A stretch of 64,000 bases of DNA from SAR202 cluster bacterium bin87. Lineage in GTDB: Bacteria > Chloroflexota > Dehalococcoidia > Lucifugimonadales > UBA3495. Below are positions 17,001 to 25,303 of the stretch, piece after piece. The stretch covers positions 124,001 to 188,000 of the forward strand of contig MPNC01000005.1 of NCBI GenBank assembly GCA_002238825.1, read 5' to 3'. The notes beneath the pieces were generated by a model. That model was not told the origin of the DNA, searched no databases, and saw only the letters and a list, made by a program, of their open reading frames with translations. The translations under genes and the position numbers were made by a program. Every line of letters begins with the position of its first letter. The stretch's first letter is position 1.

Positions 17001-17921
17001 GATGCCCTGGAGAATTGGCACGTCGAGGTTGTCGAGCAACTCCTGGGACCAGCCGGTGGCGACGGTGGCGCCCGTGCCGCCCTGCTGGTGATCGAGGTCG
17101 CTCATCGCCAGACCCATGGTGTTCACGATGCAGTCCACGCGGGGGATGCCGTCGGGATCGACCATGTATTCTGTCAAGGTATGGCCGCCGTCAGCTTCGC
17201 CGTCTTCCGGTTGGTGCTTGAGGCTGTAGGAGAACACGGGGAGGACATTGACGTCCTGGGCCTCGAGGTTTGCGATGAGGTCGTCGATGAACGCCAGGTT
17301 CCCGCTCATCCAGTGCGCGCGATAGAACAGGACACCCACGGAAGGACGGTCCGGGGAGAATCGGGCGAGACGGTAGTCGCCGACGGAAATGCCTTCGGCC
17401 ATCTCGGGATGATAGATGCCCTGCCACGGCATGGGCGCCGGCGCCTCGTGGCCGAAATCGCCGCCCAGGTAAGTATCGGCCAGGAAAAGGAACAGGTTGC
17501 GGAAATTGAGCACGCCGCCGCGCATCAGATAGGAGAAGACGGTCTCGACCTCTGCCACCGGAGCGGTGCAGGCTGCAACCAGGTCGTCATCCCATTCCTG
17601 GTGCCCGGGGCATGCGATCAGCGGCGTGCGGTTGCGCAGGCAGATCTCCCACAGGGGATCGAACACCTCGCCCAGGGCGCGCCGGCCTCCCAGCAGGCGG
17701 AGCACGACGGCAGAGGCGGCATCCACAGCTTCCAGCAAATCGCGACGGGCAGTCGCCGCGTCATCCGTGTCACCCTCCAGGGCCACCGGGTTGAAGGCGA
17801 GGACAGTCACAGCGTCGCCCCACGGCATCCCCACCAGCGCGCGCTCCGCCGTGAGGATATCGGTATCGGCGGTGGTAACCAGTACGATGGAACCGGCAGC
17901 GTTCTGCGTTTCGGTGGTCAT
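14025..17921 (-). CDS. cobN: Cobaltochelatase large subunit
   Basis: A 1298-residue CobN/BchH-type protein, the porphyrin/corrin-binding subunit that inserts cobalt into hydrogenobyrinate a,c-diamide with an ATPase partner. Seen blocks include [17 protein letters not shown] and [22 protein letters not shown] in the middle, a [17 protein letters not shown] block, and [19 protein letters not shown] near the C-terminus. The length fits CobN. It starts 3 bases after cbiE, and the partner ATPase (fused chlID) is four genes downstream in the same run, behind a B12 riboswitch. Confidence 0.95.
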   Translation of the reverse strand: [1298 protein letters not shown]

Positions 17922-17924
17922 GGA

Positions 17925-18623
17925 TCAGTCCGGTTCCTGACTAGGTCGGGGAAACACCATGATGGAGAGATCGCTGAATTCTTCGGTGACGCGAGCGAGT
18001 TCGGCCAGGGTACCCTCCCAACGCTGTTCGTCGGGCAGAGTGAGACGCTGAAACACGATGACGGGGTGTTCAGTCTCGGCGCCGTCGGTGATGGCGTTAG
18101 CGGCGATGGCCGGCGGCATGAAGTCGAAGGGGCGGGGGAGCAGGATCACATTGCGGCGACCCTGGTTCAGCGTGTCGACCAATTCGCCCAACTCGGAGCC
18201 TCGATCCCAGCGCTGGTGCAGCGTCAGGAACAGCGACTCTTCCAGGGATATTCCGGAACGGGCACAAGCCAATTGGATGCTGCTGACGCCGGGCACCAGC
18301 TCGACGGTCTCAGCGCGACGGCGGACGCGGTTCAGCAACTCCTTGGCGGACACGTTCAGGTCTCCCCAAACGCAGACCACGCACTGCATACCCTGCCGGG
18401 CCTGCTCCTGCGCGTAGTCCAGAACGGATTCCTGGTCGCGGTACGCCATGGGGCGCACCTCGGCGTTGCCCGTGCAGCCGGCCACCACGTCGAGGACGGT
18501 CTTGAACCCGACCACGAGGTCGGCGCCCTGAATTGCATCACGCCCCTTGAGGGTGAGCATGTCAGGGTCGCCGGGGCCGACGCCCACGACGGTCATTTTG
18601 ATTCCCGCATTTGAGGATGTCAT
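17925..18623 (-). CDS. cbiE: Cobalt-precorrin-7 / precorrin-6Y C5-methyltransferase
   Basis: 232 residues of the tetrapyrrole methylase fold (PF00590). The N-terminus VVGVGPGDPDMLTLKG is the family opening, and VPGVSSIQLACARSGISLEES...LH is characteristic of CbiE. The mid GDP loop reads WGDLNVS instead of the more usual SGDPxFYG. It methylates the corrin ring at C5 in B12 synthesis. CbiT, often fused or adjacent, is not seen here. The first ATG is at 18623; a second at 18596 (MTVVGVG) is equally plausible. It is the first gene after the riboswitch terminator. Confidence 0.82.
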   Translation of the reverse strand: MTSSNAGIKMTVVGVGPGDPDMLTLKGRDAIQGADLVVGFKTVLDVVAGCTGNAEVRPMAYRDQESVLDYAQEQARQGMQCVVCVWGDLNVSAKELLNRVRRRAETVELVPGVSSIQLACARSGISLEESLFLTLHQRWDRGSELGELVDTLNQGRRNVILLPRPFDFMPPAIAANAITDGAETEHPVIVFQRLTLPDEQRWEGTLAELARVTEEFSDLSIMVFPRPSQEPD

Positions 18624-18635
18624 CGCATTTTCGGC

Positions 18636-18672
18636 AAAAAAGAGAACCCTGGGAATTAGCTCCGCCAGGGTT
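18636..18672 (-). terminator. Intrinsic terminator of the B12 riboswitch
   Basis: On the minus strand, AACCCTGG (18672-18665) pairs with CCAGGGTT (18652-18645) and is followed by CTC and six U. It lies between the aptamer and the cbiE start codon, which fits transcription attenuation when cobalamin is bound. Confidence 0.8.
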
Positions 18673-18772
18673 CAGTGTTGTCGCGGATGTCGGTTGGCGC
18701 AATTGGATGATCGACCGACTCGCAGCGTGCACCAGAACGACCCTGTTGAGCGCAGAGCAGAGTTCCGAGGCA

Positions 18773-18950
18773 ACACCGGGCAGGTCTCCTGGCTTGCGGC
18801 TCGCAGCCGTGGCGACGCCTTCCCGCGATCCGCATGGTGCAGACCGCAGTGGCAAATCGTCGGACGGCTCCCCGCTTACAGTGGCGCAACCGCGGCGGAT
18901 TCTCACCGCCTTCCCAATTAAGCCGTTGGTATCGAATGGCGCCCGGGTGT
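18773..18950 (-). promoter_or_regulatory. Cobalamin (B12) riboswitch aptamer
   Basis: The B12 box AGCCAGGAGACCTGCC is present exactly (18794-18779, minus). Other conserved parts follow the class order: GGGAAGGCGGTGAGAATCC (18915 downward), GCCACTGTAA, a second CCACTG, and GGGAAGG. The ends close a P1 stem, ACACCCGGGC (18950-18941) with GCCCGGTGT (18781-18773). It should sense adenosyl- or hydroxocobalamin and control cbiE-cobN-cbtBA-chlID. Confidence 0.92.
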
Positions 18951-18990
18951 CCAGATTTCGAATTTTAATCAGCGGACGAACCGCGTAGTC

Positions 18991-19019
18991 AATTTAGCCC
19001 GGATGCCGGGGGTTGTCAA
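18991..19019 (-). promoter_or_regulatory. Sigma-70-type promoter of the riboswitch transcript
   Basis: A perfect -35 TTGACA (19019-19014), a 17-base spacer and a TAAATT -10 (18996-18991) on the minus strand. Transcription should start near 18984, about 35 bases before the aptamer. Confidence 0.75.
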
Positions 19020-19418
19020 CGGCGGAAGCGTTACCACGCACACCCGCCGTGCCGTGACGGGGCGCATCGCCACATGGCGATGTAGTCACCGAAACAGCCA
19101 TCACTCAAGAACGTGACTGCCCCGTTGCGTTCGTGATGACATTTCCAGTGTGGCCGAGCGCACGCGACGGGCGGCGTTTTACCGGATCCGGCATTGAGAT
19201 CCACGCTGCGCCGCTAGCCCGGCGCGGTGTCATCCGGGCACGCCCCAGGTGTGCGCCGACACACCCCGACGAAATGGCGAAGTCATGATCCGATGCCGCA
19301 CTAAGCACGTAAATATATACAAAGGCATATAGCCGGGAAGATTGTCGTCACTCAGATGACTGTTCATGTGGCGCGATGGAGACGAGAGCCAGGTTCGATA
19401 ACGCGAGGAGAAATACTA
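19020..19418. other. Gene-free upstream region of the DUF3352 gene
   Basis: About 400 bases between the riboswitch promoter and the DUF3352 start. I see no convincing gene. An AT-rich patch at about 19308-19330 (TATATA core) could hold a plus-strand promoter, and GAGGAG 8 bases before 19419 is the ribosome-binding site. The rest shows nothing I can assign. Confidence 0.5.
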
Positions 19419-21224
19419 ATGGGGATAAGAATATTTGTCGTGGCCGCGATCCTGACCATATTGGCCGCGATGGGGATTGCGTTGGGAATCTATTTCAGGG
19501 TTATTCCCGTGCCGATGTCGCTGCTCAGCATGTTTACGCGAACAAATCAACCAGAGTTTTCAGCACATTATTACCCTCCGGACACTGTGGCCTACACCTG
19601 GGTCACACTGGCGCCGCGCGGGAGACAGATGAGGCACATGGGAGAGATCTGGGGAAGATTCAACGAGTATCCCGGATTCGTCAGCAAAGTCGATGATTGG
19701 AAGTCAGAGTTGGCGGAGGAAACAGGTATCAGTTTCGACGAGGAAGTTGCGACCTGGATAGGCCCGACCGTGTCGTCCGGGTTGCTGGGCCTGGACCCGG
19801 ATACTAGCCGTCCCACAGTCGCGGCGGTGGTTGGCGTTCGCGACCAAGATGCGGCGTCGGATTTTCTCGACAAGTGGATCGACTACCTTTCTGCTCAGGC
19901 GTCGCTGGAATTCGACACGGGAATTTACGAGGAGCATCCGACCTGGATCTCCGCCGCCGGCAACCAGGCCTACGCCCTGACCGGTGACTGGTTGATTTAC
20001 GCTACGGATGAGGAAACGCTGCACGCGACCATCGATGGCATCAATGGCAACGTCGACGAAACTCTGTCCGGGTCGGCCAGGTTCCGAGCCGCACGAGAGG
20101 CGCTACCGGAAACGCGATTCGCATCAGCATACCTGGACTACGAGCGTGGGGAGACGATCCTGACCGAATGGGGCGAGGGGTTCGGCCCCATCGCGCCACT
20201 CCTGCCCGTCTCGTTCACCGGACGCGGCGGGATCACTGAATGGCTGGCGGTCGCGGCGAAGTGGGTTGACCGAGGGCTGGTCACCGAATGGGTGACGCCG
20301 TCAGTTGCGACGCCGGGGCTGGAAGTCGTCAACTTGGGCGATCCGGCGACGTTGCTGCCGGAGGATACGTTGGCGTTTGCCGCGGTCGGCTTTGACCCAA
20401 GCCTGGACCATTGGCGCGCGGCGTTGGAAAACCTGAACTTGTCGGACGTGTTCCCCGGAGGCGATAGCGTAGAAGCCATCCCCGGTTTGGTGCCCGGGAT
20501 CGGCAGAGAAGAGAATTCGCAATTGGGACCGGACGCCAGCCTGGCGGAGGCGCTGGACCTCGGCCTGGCAGTGGCCCATGAGATGACGGGGATTGACCTG
20601 GAAGAAGAGTTCGTCGATCACCTGGCGGGTACCGTCGTGCTGGCGATCCGAGATTTCGATTTCGCGGCAGTTCGGGACGACCCCGCCGGGCATCCCGTTG
20701 ACGCGGTGGCCATGCTGTCCTACAACGAAGGCGGCCGGGACGATCTGCGCGAGACCATGAACAGTTTGGCCGAGTTGGCGCAAACCCGCGCCGCGATGAA
20801 CGTTGAAACAGTTGACGTCGGCGGAGATGCCCTGGCGACGGTACTTGACCTGGGCCCGCTGGGGATGTTGACAGGCGGCGCGACCGGGTACCGACCCGGG
20901 TACGTGCTGCACGACCAATACCTGACAGTGGGCACAACCCAACACGCTCTGGCCGGCACGGTGGCGCTGCAGAATGGCCAGGGCGAAAACCTGTCTGCGG
21001 ACGCGGAGTACCGCCGGGCGATGCAATATCTCCCGACTGCCCGGCAAGTCCTGGCGTATGTGGACACGCACCGGGTAGCCGACCAACTGGACGGGGAAGA
21101 TCTGCATCTGGAGGAGGACGAATACGAAGCGGTGCGCGACGCGCTGGGTGTCTTCACCCTGGGGTCGGGCCGCGGGGGAGAATACAGCCGCAGCATCGCG
21201 GTGCTGACGCTGTTCCCCGAATAG
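19419..21224 (+). CDS. DUF3352 domain membrane-anchored protein
   Basis: About 601 residues. A single N-terminal membrane helix (IRIFVVAAILTILAAMGIALGIYF, about 3-26) anchors a large, probably extracytoplasmic domain. The start YYPPDTVAYTWVTLAP (about 50) and later sections fit the DUF3352 family (PF11832), whose function is unknown. The ATG at 19419 has a GAGGAG site 8 bases upstream; the longer frame to 19356 lacks one. It stands alone, transcribed away from the riboswitch cluster. Confidence 0.75.
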   Translation: MGIRIFVVAAILTILAAMGIALGIYFRVIPVPMSLLSMFTRTNQPEFSAHYYPPDTVAYTWVTLAPRGRQMRHMGEIWGRFNEYPGFVSKVDDWKSELAEETGISFDEEVATWIGPTVSSGLLGLDPDTSRPTVAAVVGVRDQDAASDFLDKWIDYLSAQASLEFDTGIYEEHPTWISAAGNQAYALTGDWLIYATDEETLHATIDGINGNVDETLSGSARFRAAREALPETRFASAYLDYERGETILTEWGEGFGPIAPLLPVSFTGRGGITEWLAVAAKWVDRGLVTEWVTPSVATPGLEVVNLGDPATLLPEDTLAFAAVGFDPSLDHWRAALENLNLSDVFPGGDSVEAIPGLVPGIGREENSQLGPDASLAEALDLGLAVAHEMTGIDLEEEFVDHLAGTVVLAIRDFDFAAVRDDPAGHPVDAVAMLSYNEGGRDDLRETMNSLAELAQTRAAMNVETVDVGGDALATVLDLGPLGMLTGGATGYRPGYVLHDQYLTVGTTQHALAGTVALQNGQGENLSADAEYRRAMQYLPTARQVLAYVDTHRVADQLDGEDLHLEEDEYEAVRDALGVFTLGSGRGGEYSRSIAVLTLFPE

Positions 21225-21283
21225 GCAATAGCGCCGGGCGTCAATCCGTGAGCGATCTCACGCGTACGCAGTTTCTGCAAACC

Positions 21284-21373
21284 TGTCATTGCGAGCGAAG
21301 CGCAGCAATCTCGTTGGGGCAAGACGCTACTGCGGTAACGCGATCGCCACGTCGCTCCGCTCCTCGCGATGAC
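21284..21373. repeat. Dispersed palindromic element (REP/BIME-like)
   Basis: Imperfect inverted repeat with arms beginning GTCATTGCGAGCGAAGCG (21284 on) and ending CGCTCCTCGCGATGAC (to 21373). A copy of one arm lies at 6110-6140. Such elements are often scattered between genes in a genome; no coding sequence overlaps this one. Confidence 0.6.
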
Positions 21374-21433
21374 CAAAATGGGTACACGTGAGGTGAGCGA
21401 TTGAGAGGAATCATCCACAACTGCGAAGCGAGA

Positions 21434-21458
21434 AGGGGTTGCCGTGTTGGCAACCCCT
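21434..21458 (-). terminator. Hairpin downstream of the ThiS/MoaD-like gene
   Basis: A 10-base perfect stem (AGGGGTTGCC with GGCAACCCCT) and 5-base loop, 26 bases after the ThiS/MoaD-like stop. There is no U-tract. Confidence 0.5.
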
Positions 21459-21483
21459 CCTGCAATCTTGAATGTCGCTGCGC

Positions 21484-21753
21484 CTATCCGCCGCCGATGG
21501 CGGGCAGGAAATGCATCTCGCTGTCGTCGGTGACACGCTCCATCAAACCGAGTTGGCTGACGTCGCCATCGACGATGACGGCCAGGCCCGGCGTTATGTC
21601 GTCCAACTCTTCGTCGTAGAGGAGTTCCTTGATGCCGGGATGAAGTTGCTCAAGGTTGTTTATGACCTGCCGCACCGTGGCGCCGGCCACCTGAACACGG
21701 TCGGGAGCGCCGGTGATACGCTGCATCGGCGCGGGTATCCATACGTCAGGCAT
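21484..21753 (-). CDS. ThiS/MoaD-like ubiquitin-fold sulfur carrier
   Basis: 89 residues of beta-grasp type, ending in IGGG, the Gly-Gly(-Gly) tail that is adenylated and thiocarboxylated in MoaD and ThiS. Internal blocks VRQVINNLEQLHPGIKELL and LAVIVDGD fit the family. It follows the molybdopterin hydroxylase large subunit by about 85 bases on the same strand, so a role in molybdopterin synthesis or cofactor sulfuration is reasonable. No MoaE or MoeB partner is in the window, so the exact pathway is open. Confidence 0.78.
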   Translation of the reverse strand: MPDVWIPAPMQRITGAPDRVQVAGATVRQVINNLEQLHPGIKELLYDEELDDITPGLAVIVDGDVSQLGLMERVTDDSEMHFLPAIGGG

Positions 21754-21793
21754 TCCGACCTCCTGTTAGTTGGCAGCAGTCTCGGCGAAATGA

Positions 21794-21823
21794 GGCAGGG
21801 GAGAATGAGCATTCGCCCCTGCC
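21794..21823. terminator. Hairpin between the xdh-type gene and the sulfur carrier gene
   Basis: GGCAGGGG pairs with CCCCTGCC, and inside it GAATG pairs with CATTC. It has no U-tract. It may weaken read-through between the two genes. Confidence 0.4.
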
Positions 21824-21838
21824 CGGTCCGGACGTGAA

Positions 21839-24163
21839 CTACGAGCCGTTCTTTTCCCAAAGCGCTTCCAGGACGTTGCCCGGGTTCATGGGAAGGACGG
21901 TCAAGCGTACGCCGATGGCGTCGTAGATGGCATTGGCGATTGCAGCCATGGGAGGAACGATGGGCACCTCGCCCACGCCGCGCACGCCGTAGGGATGGTT
22001 GGGATTGGTGATCTCCACGATGCAGGTGTCGATCATCGGCAGGTCGAGGCTGGTGGGCATGCGGTAGTCCAGAAAGCTGGAGTTGACCATGTGCCCCTGG
22101 TCGTTGGTGTAGTACTCCTCGTTGAGGGCCCAGCCGATGCCCTGGACGGCGCCGCCCTGGATCTGGCCTTCCACGTAGGAGGGGTGGATCGCCTTACCGG
22201 CGTCCTGTAGGGCGGTGTAGCGGACAATCTCCACCTTGCCGGTGTCCTCGTCAACCTCCACGTCGACGATGTGGACGCCGATGCACGGGCCGGCGCCGCC
22301 GGGGTTAACGCCGCCGCGTCCCACGATGGGGCCGCCGGTGGGAACCTGGCGCGCGGCGAGTTGCTGGAAGGTCATCTGCAACTGGTCGTCGGCGCGGTGC
22401 TTGAGGACGCCGTCCTCGTAGAGCACGTCGTCGGTCTCCACTTCCCAGATACGGGCGGCGCGGGCGATCATCTGCTGCCGGACATCCTGCGCGGCGGTGT
22501 ACGCGGCGAAACCGGTCTTGAAGGTGACGCTGCTGCCGCCGGTGTTGGACGTAAAGCCAATGCTGTCAGTGTCGCCGATCTGTGGATTGACGTCCTCCGC
22601 GGCGATACCGAGCACCTCGGCCAACTGCTGGGCCACGGAGGCGCGGGTGCCGCCGATGTCGGGCGAGCCCTCGGTCAGCGTGACGGTTCCGTCGGGGTTG
22701 ACCAGCGCAACCGCGGCGGACGGGCCGGTGTTGTTGCCCCAGAAACCGGAGGCCACGCCACGGCCACGCTTTTTCCCACCTTTGGGCGCAGCGTAGTGGG
22801 GGTGAGCCTTGGTGGCTTCCAGGGTTTCGATGTAGCCGACTGTCGGGGTCAACGGACCAGTGGGGCGGCGGGTTCCCTCCTTGGCGCTGTTGATGAGGCG
22901 GAGGTCGATGGGGTCAACGCCGAGTTTCTCGGCGAGTTCGTCCAGGGCGACTTCGACGCAGTAGGCAGCGGCCGGCGAGCCGGGGGCGCGATAGGCCGCG
23001 GTCTTGGGCCGGTTGACCACGATGTCGTAGCCCTCGATCCAGGTGTTGGGGATGTCGTATGCGGCGAGCACGCAGTTGGCTGCGCCGGCGACCGGCGAAC
23101 CGGGGAACGCGCCAGCCTCAAAGATGAGGTGGACCTCGGCGGCGGTGATCTTCCCGTCGTTGGTCGCGCCAATGCGGCAGGAGATCTCGGTGCCGGAGGT
23201 TGGGCCCGTGGCCTCGAAGACCTCGGTGCGGTTCATGGATACCTTGACGGGAGCATGGGCCTTGCGGGCCAGCAGAGCGGCCAGCGGTTCCATGTAGACC
23301 GCGAGCTTGGCGCCGAAACCGCCGCCGATTTCCATGGGCACGGCCTTGACCTTGGATACGGGAATACCCACCAGCCGGGCCGTGTGGTCACGGACGGTGA
23401 AGTGGCCCTGACTGCTGGAGTAGATGGTCAGGCTGCCGTCGTCGTGCCACATGGCGGTGCCGCTATGGGGTTCGATGTACCCCTGGTGAACGGCGGAGGT
23501 GGAGACGCTGCGTTCCGCGACAATGTCCGCATCGGCGAAACCGGCGTCGAGGTCGCCCATGCGGAACTCGAAGTGGTTGGCGGTGTTCGTGCCGCGCGCG
23601 CTATCGTCGTCATCCAGTACGCCGCCGGCGCGGGTGCCGGCAGTCTGGAACGCCGCGAGACGCTCGTGAACCAGGGTGGCGTCATCGGCCATGGCCTCGC
23701 GGGCGTACATGACCGGGGGCAGTACTTCGTACTCGATGTCTATGGCGTCCAACGCTTCTTCCGCCAAATGCGCGTTGACCGCGGCGACGGCAGCGATGGC
23801 GTGGCCCTTGTACAGGGCTTTGTCCTGGGCCATGATGTTGTTGCTCAGGAACTTGAAGTTGACCATCGCCCCCTCGGCCAGGTCGGAGGCGCGGCCCGTG
23901 GGCTCAACGATATCGGCGCCGGTGATCACCGCGCGGACGCCAGGCATGGCCTCGGCACGGCTGGTGTCGATGGACTTGATGCGCGCATGGGCATGGGGGC
24001 TGCGCAGGACCCTGCCATAGAGCATGCCGGGCAGGTTCAGGTCAGCGCTGTAGCGAGCCATGCCAGTGACTTTGTCGGCGCCGTCGTGGCGGACCGGGCG
24101 AGTCCCGACAACCTTGTATTCCTTGTCGCTAGTCAGGACCATGTTGGGCGTGTAGTCCGGCAT
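21839..24163 (-). CDS. Xanthine dehydrogenase / CO dehydrogenase-type molybdopterin-binding subunit
   Basis: 774 residues of the XdhA/CoxL large-subunit family. The N-terminal part VVGTRPVRHDGADKVTGMARYSADLNLPGMLYGRVLRSPHAHAR is the hammerhead-domain opening. Later blocks include GGGFGAK-type EIGGGFGAKLAV, a TAAYRAPGSPAAAYCVEVALDELA segment, and a C-terminal GVRGVGEVPIVPPMAAIANAIYDA. The CoxL-specific VAYxCSFR loop is not seen, so true CO oxidation is unlikely. The usual [2Fe-2S] and FAD subunits are missing nearby. It hydroxylates some aldehyde, purine or heterocycle; the substrate is unknown. Confidence 0.85.
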   Translation of the reverse strand: MPDYTPNMVLTSDKEYKVVGTRPVRHDGADKVTGMARYSADLNLPGMLYGRVLRSPHAHARIKSIDTSRAEAMPGVRAVITGADIVEPTGRASDLAEGAMVNFKFLSNNIMAQDKALYKGHAIAAVAAVNAHLAEEALDAIDIEYEVLPPVMYAREAMADDATLVHERLAAFQTAGTRAGGVLDDDDSARGTNTANHFEFRMGDLDAGFADADIVAERSVSTSAVHQGYIEPHSGTAMWHDDGSLTIYSSSQGHFTVRDHTARLVGIPVSKVKAVPMEIGGGFGAKLAVYMEPLAALLARKAHAPVKVSMNRTEVFEATGPTSGTEISCRIGATNDGKITAAEVHLIFEAGAFPGSPVAGAANCVLAAYDIPNTWIEGYDIVVNRPKTAAYRAPGSPAAAYCVEVALDELAEKLGVDPIDLRLINSAKEGTRRPTGPLTPTVGYIETLEATKAHPHYAAPKGGKKRGRGVASGFWGNNTGPSAAVALVNPDGTVTLTEGSPDIGGTRASVAQQLAEVLGIAAEDVNPQIGDTDSIGFTSNTGGSSVTFKTGFAAYTAAQDVRQQMIARAARIWEVETDDVLYEDGVLKHRADDQLQMTFQQLAARQVPTGGPIVGRGGVNPGGAGPCIGVHIVDVEVDEDTGKVEIVRYTALQDAGKAIHPSYVEGQIQGGAVQGIGWALNEEYYTNDQGHMVNSSFLDYRMPTSLDLPMIDTCIVEITNPNHPYGVRGVGEVPIVPPMAAIANAIYDAIGVRLTVLPMNPGNVLEALWEKNGS

Positions 24164-24370
24164 TACTTCATCCTCCGGCGGGTACGAAAATTACGGGCTG
24201 GACACGGGCGGAGCGGAGCCCGAAATCCCGTGCCGGCAGTATGATAGCATAGCGAACAAACCGATGGGACGGGCCGATTCCCGTCCCGTGTTCATGTGCA
24301 GTGAAAAGTGGCGCGAGGGCAAGATTTCCGCGCTGCACTACCAATGACCAACACGAAACAGGCGGGAAAC

Positions 24371-25258
24371 ATGGACACCATCATCATCAAAGGATGCATC
24401 AACGGCAGTCGCGGTCGCGAGCACAACCCCAACGTACCGTTCACGCCGGAGGAAGTGGCGCAGGAGGCCATCCGGTGCTACGAAGCCGGGGCGTCGATTG
24501 TGCATATCCACGCCAGGACGCCGGACGGAGGCATCAGCTACGATCCGGCCTGGTATGCGCAGACGGACGCGATGATACGGGCGCAATGCGATCTCGTGCT
24601 AAACCACACCACGGCGCGGCAGGCTCACGTGCCGGTGGAGGCGGTGACGCGGTACCTGTTGGAGACGCCGCAGCCGGTGGAGATGGTGTCGCTGAACCTG
24701 GGTTCCGGCACCCGCTGGGTCCCCGATCCGGAAACCGGCCAACGGCGCACGGTGACCAGCCCGAACTCTTTTGAGGACATCGTGGCCACCCTGGACGCGT
24801 GCTACCAGCGCGGCACTTTCCCGGAGCCAGCGGTACACGACGTGGGCAACGTGAACGCCGCCATCACGCTGATGCGGGAGGGCTACATCAGGGATTCCCG
24901 CTACTTCCTGGTGGAGCCGGGGGCCCACTGGGGCGACGGACGGGTGAACATGGTTGGCTCGCCGCGCAACTACATGCTCATCGCCGACACCATCCGGGAA
25001 CACTACCCGGAGGCCACCTGGCTGGCACACAGCAGCCTGGAGCAAACCTTCCCGCTGTGCGCGATCGCAGTTGCCACCGGGGCGCACATCCGTGTCGGCA
25101 TGGAAGACAGCCCGTTCCTGCCCAATAACCCTGAGCCCAGGTCGAACGCTGAGTACATCGAGTGGGCGGTCACCATGGCGCGGCTGCACGGTCGCGAGCC
25201 GGCGACGCCACAGCAGGCGCGGGATATGCTGGGATTGAACCCGTATCCGGAGGCGTAG
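24371..25258 (+). CDS. BKACE family beta-keto acid cleavage enzyme (DUF849)
   Basis: About 295 residues of TIM-barrel fold. The N-terminus IIIKGCINGSRGREHNPNVPFTPEEV, the metal-binding HIHARTPDGG near residue 47, SLNLGS, VHDVGNV and RVGMEDS with a catalytic Glu fit the BKACE/Kce family. These enzymes cleave a beta-keto acid with acetyl-CoA. The best-known member acts on 3-keto-5-aminohexanoate in lysine fermentation; here the substrate is not clear. The ATG at 24371 has GCGGG upstream; an ATG at 24344 is possible. Confidence 0.85.
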   Translation: MDTIIIKGCINGSRGREHNPNVPFTPEEVAQEAIRCYEAGASIVHIHARTPDGGISYDPAWYAQTDAMIRAQCDLVLNHTTARQAHVPVEAVTRYLLETPQPVEMVSLNLGSGTRWVPDPETGQRRTVTSPNSFEDIVATLDACYQRGTFPEPAVHDVGNVNAAITLMREGYIRDSRYFLVEPGAHWGDGRVNMVGSPRNYMLIADTIREHYPEATWLAHSSLEQTFPLCAIAVATGAHIRVGMEDSPFLPNNPEPRSNAEYIEWAVTMARLHGREPATPQQARDMLGLNPYPEA

Positions 25259-25303
25259 CGCAGCGCACACCACCGGATCAGGCGGAGAGCCAACCAGCGG
25301 AAA

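Noticed and set aside
10171-17921. Bacteriochlorophyll synthesis cluster (BchH/BchD/BchI)
   Set aside because: No other bch or photosynthesis gene is present, while CbiE, CbtA, CbtB and the B12 riboswitch point to cobalamin.
19105-19308. A small minus-strand ORF in the gap before the DUF3352 gene
   Set aside because: No ribosome-binding site, no motif, and low-quality composition.
22271-24244. A 657-residue open frame antisense to the molybdopterin hydroxylase
   Set aside because: Glycine- and valine-rich mirror of the real gene; no ribosome-binding site or known domain.
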